Assembly: GCA_021234155.1 (NCBI GenBank)
Contig: JAJEKV010000002.1
Span: 19,992,778-20,056,777 of the forward strand
Direction of reading: 5' to 3'
Source: Isoetes taiwanensis
Lineage: Eukaryota > Streptophyta > Lycopodiopsida > Isoetales > Isoetaceae
DNA: 64,000 nucleotides
Positions 42,432-51,744 of the stretch are shown here, one piece after another. Numbering within the stretch: position 1 is the stretch's first letter; every line of letters starts with the position of its first letter. The notes beneath the pieces were generated by a model, which saw nothing but the letters and a program-made list of their open reading frames with translations, was not told the DNA's origin and made no database searches. The position numbers and the translations under genes are program-made.

Positions 42432-43940
42432 CAGCTTGTCCGCCTGCTTCACAAATTTTGTAACTGAATGTCCTCCATTACTAGGTGTGCCTAACTCCTC
42501 CACTGATAGGCTATCAGAAATATTACATACCTCATTACTTGGTAATTTTGTAATTCGTGGTGGCTTATATCCGGTACTAGGTGTACTGGATGACTTGCCC
42601 GCTTTTCCTTGTCCCGTATTCATGGTCCCACTGTTGCCAGCAGTGCTCTCAGCGTCTTTCATGAATTTTTTAGGTTTTATTGTCTTCTCACATATCTCAT
42701 ACATTTTACCAGGCGGATAATCAACTTTTAAATCACTCCATGGATCTTTAGCTAGTGCTATGGCCATGTCCAGAAGCGTATTCCTTATCTCCAGGTAAGA
42801 TATATACGCTATAATGCTTGGTTTGAGAGTTGTTTTCAGGCATTTTCTCATCAAGAACATCTGTCCCGCTGCTGATATATCAGGGTATATAGTATCCAAG
42901 TTGTTAAACATATACCACACTCCTTGGTCCAGCCAAGTCATGTTTTCCCTACATGTGTTACCCCTGGCCATTGGTTCACACCCACATTTAAAATATGGAC
43001 ACATTGTTCTCCATATCCGTTTCAGATAAAAGTCCCCTCTATCCTCAGATGGATACGCCATATGTCCTTTTTGCTTGACATAAATACAATCATCTTTGTT
43101 GCATTTCTTATCAAAGAATGTATGATCCACCCTTAGCTTCATTCTTTCTTTTTTTATGATTTTTTCCATGTTGCCAGCTGCTTTCTTTGCATGTACAATT
43201 TGTTCCTGTGTGATCTCTCCTAGAGTAATCCAATTCTTTACACTAATCGGAGCTAGAGCACCGAAGTTTTTAGTCCTCCAAATTCCATGATTGCAGAATG
43301 CCGCATGCCCTTCCACTAATCTGCTAGAAATAACAGGATATCTTTGGCAATTGTACAATGTAAAGTCAAACTCATTTTCCCCATCTTTTATATCAGCTGT
43401 TTTGGGTGTCTGCAATACCATTTTATCCTTTTCGGATAGCAACCCAGCTCCAAACGGATCATCATCATCCTCATTCCCCTCCTCCAACATTGTCATCTCC
43501 GTATTATGCATTGGTTTATCTTTGGTACCTTGTGGCTTCCTGATCTCATTAGCCTTTTCCAGTGGGCCAATGGCTTTAAGATACTTCATTCTGGCCTGAT
43601 CCTCATCAATTGTATGCTGATATATCCTATCCGGTATACCCTGGTATATGCTTTCCACCATATTAACTGCCTCATCCCATTCATTGTGAACTTTGTTAAT
43701 TTCAGGGATCAGCTCCATCCAATCATTAAACATAAGGTGTGAGATTGCAGAGTACTCCCCTGGCTTTTTTGTAAACTCCTTTTCAATAATCAATTGGTGT
43801 ATGTTGCCACTTTTTATACAACACAGCAGGGTTTGTACAGCCCTATTTGGACAATCCATCTTGAGTTTGTCATACCCAATCTTTTCCAATTCTTTGTTCC
43901 ATACTGGTGGGATATACTCAGCCAGTGTATCAGTATTCTC
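42432..43940 (-). CDS. ORF1 of the Penelope-like element (central exon)
   Basis: Open from GAG at 43940 (ENTDTLAEYIPPVW) for 503 codons to the predicted donor, or to TAA at 42396 if unspliced. Directly upstream is TAA then CAG, with TGTTATGTAACAG acting as a good 3' splice site. No ATG exists until residue 28, so the start must come from elsewhere. Features: an acidic run (about residues 155-165), Cys-x4-Cys (KCNKDDC) and a second Cys cluster (CPYFKCGC, then C eight residues on), likely metal-binding. The Ser/Thr/Gly-rich C-terminus is low complexity. I recognise no known fold. By position it may be a nucleic-acid-binding, gag-like partner of the RT. Confidence 0.65.
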
Positions 43941-45353
43941 CTGTTACATAACAGTAGTACCCATGTCATTAGTTCAAATAATAAATATTCAGTCAAATAT
44001 TTTACATATTTAGGCTCATCTCACACAATCATAGAGTGGTATTTCACTGGTAAGACCAATGAGATGTAATATCTAAAAAAAACCCAGCCAGAGCTAGCCT
44101 TGACATAAGCCTAACTAGCACTGCTACATACATCGGTCAATCCCTCAGTACTGTTAACATCCCATATGTAAACCGAGCTAATTTACAATGGCACACCAAC
44201 TCTAGGATATCAATATCTTATCCTTATAATAGTATATTAGATCCATGTCCTATTCACTCATTCAAATATGTCCATTAAATCATGCCTATCGCCTCCCATT
44301 AATGGTTCCCATTTTACTGTCCATATATACTTCTCATTATCTTTTTACTTTATTCAGAGCCTTGGTTATTCCAACACAATAGTCTTATTCATGCTTTATG
44401 ATACATATTTTAATGTATCCTTATACCAACACATATGTTGTTCTTTTACATTCATCCATTCTGTTCACCATTTTTCACTTCATATACCTCCTATATGAAT
44501 TTAATCATGCATGTCATTCCATCCATTTATGCCATACACCACTTAACTAAGCCATTAATCTGTTATGTATCCAGTAAACATAAGTATAGCATTCATAATA
44601 ACCGCCTGTTTATATTAATCATTCAAGTCATATGCTTCCTCGCTATAACAGATATCCACCAAGCATAACATAATCTAGTTTACTATTTAGCAAGTCGATA
44701 TAGCCCTTTTCTTTTTGTTGTTCAAAACTCAGAACACCCTAATACTAAAGCTATACAAAAAGAGAAGTCTCCCCTTTGCTTGCTTTTCATAAAGTCTTAT
44801 ATGATTCAAAAAAAATCCATTTATGTACCAAGCACTTCGTCCATATATCCTTGTGTCTTGAATTTAATCAGTACCACTCCTTCTATATCCTTTTCCATTC
44901 CTTTCTCTATTGATCTTGAGCATAAGAACAAAAGTAGACAATAAGAGAAGAAACCCTCGTACCTGCAGCCAACCATGCACACGTTAGCAATAATCTTGGT
45001 AACGGCACAAGGGCCAAAAGTTACATATGGAGTTTCTTGGCTTATCGCCTTTCACTCATTGTACTCTTTTGCCCTAGCCCAAAACCAAACAGAAAAAGAA
45101 TGGGTCATAGAAAGTCTTATCAAGTTACTGGAAGTCCCTACTATTACCATTATTGAATGCTTATATTTTAGCCATAATAGTATAATGATACGCTTTATGC
45201 AAAGGCCCCCGACATTAATCGCCTTATAAGCTTGGGTTTATCCCCACTAATTACATAAAGGAAACTTTGCTCCTCAGATCATTTCGCATTTTGCCTTGCC
45301 CTTATATGCTTATATTCAAAGATAAACCCTATCCAAACAAATCCATTTTATAC
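43941..45353 (-). other. Predicted intron 1 of the Penelope-like element
   Basis: The donor GTATAA is at 45353 in pseudo-LTR B and the acceptor TAACAG ends at 43941. The length is about 1.4 kb, most of it pseudo-LTR sequence. Phase 0 on both sides. Confidence 0.5.
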
Positions 45354-45975
45354 CAAGTCGTCGCGGCTCCAAGCCAAATGCTTCATCAACTGTTTCGAAC
45401 TCCTTCATATGATGCCACTCCATATCTTGCATTAGGTTGCTTATTTCGATTGAAATAAGCCGGCCTTTTACCATACCGCCTGCTTTCCTTCACCAAAGCT
45501 TTTTTGTTGTCAAGCTCCCTATTCTTCCCATATTTATCCATGTCTCTCTCTCAGATTTGAGTTCAAACAACACCAGGCTAGCTCCTCTTCTAAGATGTTC
45601 GTGATTTAGCCTCAACATCTATGCTTTATCGGATCTCGGGATCTCGAAGTATACCCCATTCCGCTTTTAGTCAGATATACTGGGCCCCCGCCATAATCTA
45701 CCTCATCAATGCTAGCGGTTCAAGACAAATTACCTTTTCTCGTTTTACGCCCAAGTATGATTCAAGATTCAAATTGGATTTGCTGTAAACCTACTCAATT
45801 AAATTCCATATCCCTTTTGTAGGTTAATATAAGCCAATACTTTAATTATACTTGCTCCAAACATACCCTTTATGCATGCTACTATTGCCTTTAATATCTC
45901 GCCTATACAAATGACAAGGACCTACCTTTAAAGCTATCCTTATGTCTCTTTTGTATCATATATTTCATAAAAAAC
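44075..45975 (-). repeat. Pseudo-LTR B (upstream copy)
   Basis: Direct repeat of 37936-39844. It is almost identical up to about 44620, then increasingly differs by small indels and substitutions, mostly at CAG/CTG/CCGG sites. It should contain the promoter and exon 1 for this unit, but exon 1 (45694-45354) is not open as written. Confidence 0.85.
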
Positions 45976-46256
45976 CGACGTTTTTCCCCGACGATTTTCC
46001 CCGACGATCATCCGGACGATTTTTCCACGAAAAGTCCGACGCTACACCTGACGCAATATTCGGACGATTTTTTGACGATTTTTCCGACGATACATGTGAC
46101 GCTTTTAATTTTTGACGATTCGCTCGACGTTTTGTCCCCGACGATATATCGCCGTGAATTTAATCGTTAAGGTAAGCGCCGTGATATTCGCCGTGACATA
46201 ATCATTCAATTTTCCCGACGATTTTTCTCGACGCCAAACCTCATCCTCTTGTAGTG
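45976..46256. repeat. CACTA right end with subterminal repeats
   Basis: CGACGATTTT-type motifs recur about every 15-25 bases, nearly all in one orientation, from 45976 to 46230, followed by CCTCTTGTAGTG at the terminus. Variants with CGCCGTGA appear at 46150-46195. Confidence 0.85.
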
Positions 46257-46860
46257 CAAGAGAGACATAGTGTCATGGAATACATTAATCAGCAGGATAT
46301 GCCCCGCATGGCAAAGGAGCTCTTGCCTTAGAATGCATTAGAAAGATGCAAAAGGAGGGCATAACTCCGCATGGGTCACGCTCCTATGTATCCTTGTTGC
46401 ATGTAGTCATGCAGTTTGTTAGATAAGGGCCACCGGTATTTTCAAAGATATAAAGGATCATCATAGCATCATGCCGTAAGGAAACCATTATACTTGTATA
46501 GTTGATCTTCTTGGTCGCGGTAAGATATTTGGAAGAAGCGTAAGATTTACTTCAAGCTTCCGATCAACCTCTTGTTGCCGGATGGAAGTCTCTCAATAAT
46601 GCCCTCAAAATGCATGGAGATCTCAGCAGATGGGGAAACGATGTTTTAACAAAGTGGTTCGCCCAATCCCGATTTATGCCTCGGTATATACTTATGTCTA
46701 ACATTTATGCTGACGTTGATGCAATGGAACACTCAAGCAATGTTGGAAATCCGAAATTGTTGCAGTGGACAGTAATAGTGATCTTGGTGATGATAAAATT
46801 GATACCTTGATGGCAGATTTTGATACGTAAATAAGAATATGCCCGGAAGTCTCACATTCT
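46257..46860 (+). pseudogene. PPR protein, 3' part with E-type motifs
   Basis: Continues the gene cut at 30790: KRDIVSWNTLI is in frame with VFNLFV on the other side. It goes on with a PPR (LALECIRKMQKEGI), then E-domain-like pieces: YLEEA, VAGWKSLNNALKMHGDL and YILMSNIYADV. At least four frameshifts are present. No DYW deaminase domain follows; the sequence becomes unrelated after about 46800. The E motifs normally contact editing deaminases (family knowledge). Confidence 0.8.
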
Positions 46861-48063
46861 CGAGGGCCTCTAAACATTATATTTAAACTAGTAATGGTGC
46901 CAACCAAGGCTTTGAGAAGTTGGTAACTTGTAAATGATAACCTTGTGGATTCACTTTAGAAACATGACATCTTGGATTTGTTCACATTTAATCTTAATGC
47001 ATGGTAGCATATTGGTCTTTCAAAGCAGTGTTATATGCAACTCCCACTCTTTAATGTCTTCTCACTGGCATATTAGACCGATAGGCCAATATCTCCTGGC
47101 CAAGACATAAGGCAAGGCTATAAGGAATTTATGCGCATAGGAATTCCTCACTATCGCATAAGTTCAGTTGTTTAAAGGTGGTAGCTCTGAAGTTTAGTTG
47201 TTCAAAGGTGGTTGCAGGGCTATAGGCAGTTGTTGACCATTGCAATATTCTAGAAGTTGGTTCCATATTAGGGCATGACATAAAGTTTGAATAAACCCTA
47301 TTGAGTTATGCCTTGAATTAGAATTACTCTCTAGGAGAAATAATCAAATTTACTTTGAAACTTTCAGAAAATATTTTGAACCCGTTGATTCGAATTGATC
47401 TTATTAGTTTATGGAGATTTATAGGTTTTTAAACTTATAAATGCCAAAGGAGCAATGCTCCACAAAGCTTGAGCTAAAGAAAGACTATAATGCATTTTTT
47501 TGATATCTAGAGATACATTGCAATTAGGCTCTTTTCATATGAGTGCAATATGAAAGTCCTTGTAGACATGGGAGGAAAGAAGTTTAAACGCCAAAGGAAC
47601 AATGCTCCACAAAGCTTGAGCTAAAGAAAGACTATAATGCATTTTTTGATATCTAGAGATACATTGCAATAGGCTCTTTTCATATGAGTGCAATATGAAA
47701 GTCCTTGTAGACATGGAAGGGAAGATGAAGCATATTTAATTACATTTCAACCATCAATGTGCAAATAAGTAAATGGGTATTTATTTAATATTTGGTCACA
47801 ACATTGGTAATTGAGAATTATATGGAGCAAAACCATGGTGGATTCCACTATGCCACTAGCTAAATTATACGGTTTCCCATACTCTACACCACTCAAATCT
47901 TAGGCCAGACCACTGAATTCCAAATACCAAACTAAAACCGTGGAAGTTTATGGCACCATATGTTTTGCAATCAGATGTCCCGCTGCATCTAGAATAGGAA
48001 GCAAGCTTCTATCATCCTTGCAACAACAACAACAAATAACAACACTTACAAAATTGTACAAAA
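46861..48063. other. 3' of the PPR gene: no gene seen
   Basis: AT-rich sequence without supported frames. It contains a 147-bp tandem duplication (47443-47724) and a CAA run at 48018-48037. Confidence 0.5.
47443..47724. repeat. 147-bp tandem duplication
   Basis: GCCAAAGGAGCAATGCTCCA starts at 47443 and again (one mismatch) at 47590. Units are nearly identical, with single-base indels in T and A runs. Confidence 0.85.
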
Positions 48064-48148
48064 GTTAGAAAATTGTACAAAATTGTACAAAGTTAGCCGG
48101 TATGCACAAAGAAATTACCGGCAAAGGGATGACCTAACATTTACAGCT
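48064..48148. repeat. Inverted copy of 27826-27895
   Basis: GGGATGACCTAACATTTAC (48125-48143) and GCCGGTATGCACA (48093-48105) are the reverse complement of blocks at 27830-27850 and 27870-27885, in matching order. It lies about 840 bases from the right end of the 21-kb insertion, so the right inverted repeat is itself interrupted by 48150-48890. Confidence 0.65.
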
Positions 48149-48904
48149 TACAGCAGGTCCATACTCCATGGAGTGTGCAATTCATACTTGGATTTTTAGT
48201 TAGAATCAGAATTAGCGTAGAAGCAAGGCAAAATGACTAGTTCTCGCCCCGAGGAACTTAAGTACCGAGACTAATGGCGCATAACTGGTGATAACCATTT
48301 GAGGGTCAGTCGAAAATAGTAGCCGTGAAATCGGTATTCGGGCAAGAAGTTATTTGATGGGTCTCAAAATCGACCCCTGATCTTTTTTCTTCTTGATGGG
48401 TCTCAAGAATTTGCATGGCGGTCCCCCGATGATAACCAAATCGCCGCCGGGCCTTATCCTCGCCACGCTTCCCCTCACATGCAAAACATTCTCGTGCCTC
48501 CAAATACAAGAGCCCCATTCTTTGATTGCCTTTAACCACCGCTTCCTTTGCAAGCTTGGGCACCTCGCTTACGCTTATATTCACACAAAGAAATGACTAG
48601 CAACATAAGGAGAAGGCTGGACTTACGAATCCGTTGGAATTGAAGATTGTTTCTTCATAATGACCCAATAAATAACCACAAAACAAGAACTACATCGCAT
48701 GCCACAAAAGTTTAAACTTCATCCCATGCCAAAAGTTTCAACCGGGCTTGGCCGCTCTTTTAACTGCTACCTTTTTTTAGCTCCATCCATCCATCCATCC
48801 ATCCATCCATCCTGGAGACTAAGAGTTGATTGGCTTTGAGGTATAGCTTTCCTTGTGGTCTTACGATCCTATGCCAAATATATTATATTTACCCTCATCC
48901 ATGT
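48149..48904. other. Block interrupting the right inverted repeat
   Basis: No recognised gene. A 92-codon minus frame at 48306-48584 has no known domain. A (CCAT)n array is at 48782-48812. This stretch has no counterpart near the left end, so it may be a separate insertion. Confidence 0.4.
48782..48812. repeat. (CCAT)n microsatellite
   Basis: About seven perfect tetranucleotide units. Confidence 0.9.
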
Positions 48905-49004
48905 GGGTTTGTGGCATATTCCAAGTATATGTCGTGATATGCTCAAAACATGCCATTTCACTTCGGGTCACTTGAGGGCAACCCTCCGTCGCAGCGCAAA
49001 GACC
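48905..49004. repeat. Right end of the 21-kb insertion
   Basis: ATGTGGGTTTGTGGCATATT matches the left-end sequence, and GAGGGCAACCC (48973-48983) is the inverse of the GGGTTGCCC left terminus. Another 23 bases separate this from the T-rich junction with duplicated sequence at 49005. Confidence 0.55.
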
Positions 49005-51744
49005 TTGTTTTCTTTTTCTTTTTGTCCAAACTGCATCGCATAAGTATGGGAGGGTCTTTTTGCTTGAATTCTCAAAACTTACAGCTTTCTTGTTTTCGAG
49101 AAACATATTGATGAAACCATAAACTGCATAATGAGAAGTTTATAAGACAGGCTGAGAAACATATTGATGAAACCATAAACTGCATAAGGAGAAGTTTATA
49201 AGACAGGCTAAACTAATTTGTTCCTAAGAGACTACTTTTTGATACCCCATATTTTTCTTCAAGTTCTTGCATGACACAGTCGAATTCTTATGGTACCGTA
49301 GATATTCTCCAAAATCAGCAAAAACCTATTGCTTAAAGCATGAATATTTTATGTGCAGATCGTTTGAATGCACGTGTTTGTTCAATACAAGGGTTTATTG
49401 TGAACATCATTAATTTCCCATCATTTTCTTTAGATGGTTTGGGCACTCACAAACCACTCGTTTCAAAGAAAACATCCCAACCGAGCAAAGATGCCAATTT
49501 GAAAAATACATGCAACAAATGCATGCTTACAAAATTATTGAAATGCCACAGTTTGTTATGTAGAATAGCATCCAAGACTTCTAAGCAAATTAGTGATATA
49601 GTACTTTCAAATTTAATGAAGCTCACAGCTAAAGAACATATCGTGGTTTCACTTGGGGAAAAAAAGAAAATGTTGAAGATCCATAACCTGTGGTGGGCCT
49701 CATACAATCATGGTTAAAACCCATTTTTGTGTGATTTGTTTTTACTTTAGTAATGGGTGCCTAAAGTGTTTCTACATAAGTATGGTTGTATTCACAATAC
49801 TTACAACGCTTCTTAGCTATAGTTGAGAAGGAATGAGAAGAGAAATAGTAGAAGAGATAAGGACTTAAGTGGTTGCTTATTCTTTTACTTTAGTTCTTGT
49901 CAATCCCCAAATTTTACATCATTGGCATCTTCTTGGATGCCATAGTAAAAATGGTTGTTCTTATATATCAGTTCTTAGCTTTTGAGATATAGCAATGTTG
50001 GCTATGAGCCAAATATCATAGGCTTTAGTATGCATGGCTTTCATATGTTGCCTAGCTTTGTGCTATCATAATCCTTTGATGTGCCATGAGCTCATGTGTT
50101 AGGCTTTAGTAGCGCAGGTATGTTGTGTTATTAAGTAAGTGGTGGTGTTTTCATAAATAAATTGCCTATGCAAAGGTAGGTATATTGACCAAGAGCCCGG
50201 TATAATAAAAACAATGCAAGAGAGTGCTTTTACAATTGTGTATATGCAAATGCAAGGTTCTTTTTGGCTGTTCGGCTGGCTCACCCTAGCGAGGTTGTGA
50301 GGAAATGGGAATATGCAATCAATATCCCTCAATGGAAGGCCTAGGATTTGTGGAGAGGGTGGGATCTCGGTCACCGAATAATGATGGCCGTGAGTTAGTA
50401 GCAACATAAAAAGATATCGCTCCTCAGTAATTTGTTTCTAATTGAACTCATGGGAATATTTCAGGAATGGTAAATTTGCATGAAATCAAAGATTCCCCTA
50501 CTTTTCCCTTGGTTTAGAAATTGAGAATCGAACTCGATTTTTTGTCTCAATCCTACGCATCGATTGCATCGAGTCGCGGACTTTGTGATTCCTCACCGCT
50601 TGGGGAGTTCTCAGAGGCGTGTGTGAGGTCGAATCGCTGCATGCATGGCCTCGTATATACAAAGTTGCCAATCTATTAAAAGTCGCCTTCAACCAAATTC
50701 CAATCATTCCTCCATTGAGTTTCTATCTTACTTTGATTTAAAGGGCAATCCTCTCAAGGCGGCTACAATCACTATAAAATAGAAAAATGTTCAAGATCCA
50801 TATAACCTATGCTAGGCCTCATACAACCATGGTTAACCCATTTTTTGGTAGGATTTGGCTTTATTCTCCAATCATGTTTATGTTTACGCCTCCATCTTTC
50901 GAAAAGATCATGAGAGGTCCTTTTTAGTTAGAGGTTGCTACCATTATAGATCCTAAGCACAATCATATATAAATAAATATTTTTCCAATAGATAACTTTA
51001 TTTTCTCATAACTCCGCTCATAGGACTTATTAGAAAGATATTATTATCTAGCCGAAAGCTTATGGTGGCTCAAAGTTCAAAACATGCTAGCACAAAGGGG
51101 GTTAAAGGTTGTTAAGCCTAACTTGTTCGCAATGAAAGCAGAAAGAAGATGGAGCAGCTAAAGGAGGCCAGTACATCGCTGTTTCTCGTGGATTATGCAA
51201 TATCCCTAACTGTTTTTGTATCCCTACTCTTCTAACAAATTTCGCGTGATGCATCCACGCATAATAGGTATATAGGCTCTCGGCTAAATCGGGTTCTAAA
51301 TCATACTTAAATCATGAGATTAAATCACAATTCGAAAAATGCCAAAAAATTCTTCTTTGTTGCTAAATAAGGAGAAGTTTAAAGGTAGGCTAAACTAATC
51401 TGTTCCAAGAGATTACTACTTTTGATATCCCATATTGTTCTTCAAGTTCTCAAGTGACAATCAATAATTCTTATCGCACTGTGAGATATTCTTTCAAAAT
51501 CATTAGAAAAACCTACCGCTATATCTAGCATTATAACAGGTTTTTTGTTAGTTTTATATACGCTTTTTGGCATGGTTTTCCTATGATTTTAGTGTGTTGT
51601 ATCTTATCAGCTATATTAAATAGTATTTCTAGAGAGGGGCTTTTTGGAGCATTGAACCTGACTACTCAAGAATCTAACTACATATTTGACCTCTTCATTC
51701 ATATGCATGAAACTGAAAAGTTCTCCAAAAGTTTTGGTGGTGTT
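49005..51744. other. Right block of copy 2 (non-coding)
   Basis: Matches 16990-19793. No gene. Differences from copy 1 are frequent and cluster at CAG, CTG and CCGG, for example 17743-17760 against 49749-49766. Open frames here are not shared with copy 1. Confidence 0.7.
49098..49209. repeat. 56-bp tandem duplication, copy 2
   Basis: Same tandem pair as 17088-17199. Confidence 0.85.

Larger units (their letters stand above)
37936..45975 (-). mobile_element. Penelope-like retroelement with two ORFs and 1.9-kb direct flanking repeats
   Basis: Read on the minus strand: direct repeat B (45975-44075), ORF1 (43940-42396), RT (42093-40024), a short 3' region, then direct repeat A (39844-37936). 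Penelope-like elements are often found as partial head-to-tail tandems giving such pseudo-LTRs (family knowledge). The RT has a DKG-like motif and Penelope-type finger and palm motifs. I see no GIY-YIG endonuclease, so it resembles the endonuclease-deficient group. There is no LTR-type primer site. Its upstream end lies directly against the CACTA subterminal repeats, so it sits at the very edge of the CACTA interior. Confidence 0.8.
30791..46256. mobile_element. CACTA (En/Spm) transposon, 15.5 kb, inside the PPR gene
   Basis: The left end CACTACAAGAGAATG and right end CATCCTCTTGTAGTG are inverted copies with 14 of 15 matches. CACTACAAGA is the plant CACTA hallmark. Both ends are followed inward by many copies of a subterminal motif, CGACGATT/AATCGTCG (30820-31100 and 45970-46230), which in this superfamily are transposase-binding sites. 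No 3-bp target duplication is seen (TGT left, CAA right). Removing the element joins the PPR frame perfectly (VFNLFV then KRDIVSWN). No transposase gene is seen inside, so the element is non-autonomous. About half its length is the Penelope-like element at 37936-45975. Confidence 0.9.
27718..49004. mobile_element. 21.3-kb insertion carrying a PPR gene
   Basis: Copy 1 runs straight from GAGTGTAAGAGG through a T-run into CTTTTTCTTTTTTG at 16981-17010. In copy 2 these two halves are at 27717 and 49005, with 21.3 kb between. The inserted DNA begins GGGTTGCCCCTAGGGG and ends with GAGGGCAACCC plus 23 bases. Both ends carry a hairpin built on TGGCATATTC, and a block near the left end (27826-27895) is found inverted at 48064-48148. 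This suggests a terminal-inverted-repeat element that took up a PPR gene. Without its CACTA passenger the unit is about 5.8 kb. No transposase of its own is seen. The superfamily is unknown. Confidence 0.7.
21917..51744. repeat. Segmental duplication, copy 2, split by a 21-kb insertion
   Basis: Matches copy 1 (8651-19793) in two blocks: 21917-27717 and 49005-51744. The first block is nearly identical to copy 1, apart from an internal deletion at about 21989 that removed the helicase and hAT region. The second block shows many more small differences, clustered at CAG/CTG sites. The left border lies inside an intron of the helicase gene, so this copy keeps the ancestral left flank. Confidence 0.9.

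Noticed and set aside
42396-43889. ORF1 as a 497-residue protein starting at 43889
   Set aside because: That start codon is TTG, the frame continues upstream to 43940 and a splice acceptor is there, so the 5' end is better explained by splicing.
48306-48584. 92-codon minus-strand ORF
   Set aside because: Overlapping frames on both strands are equally open and no domain or homologous copy supports it.
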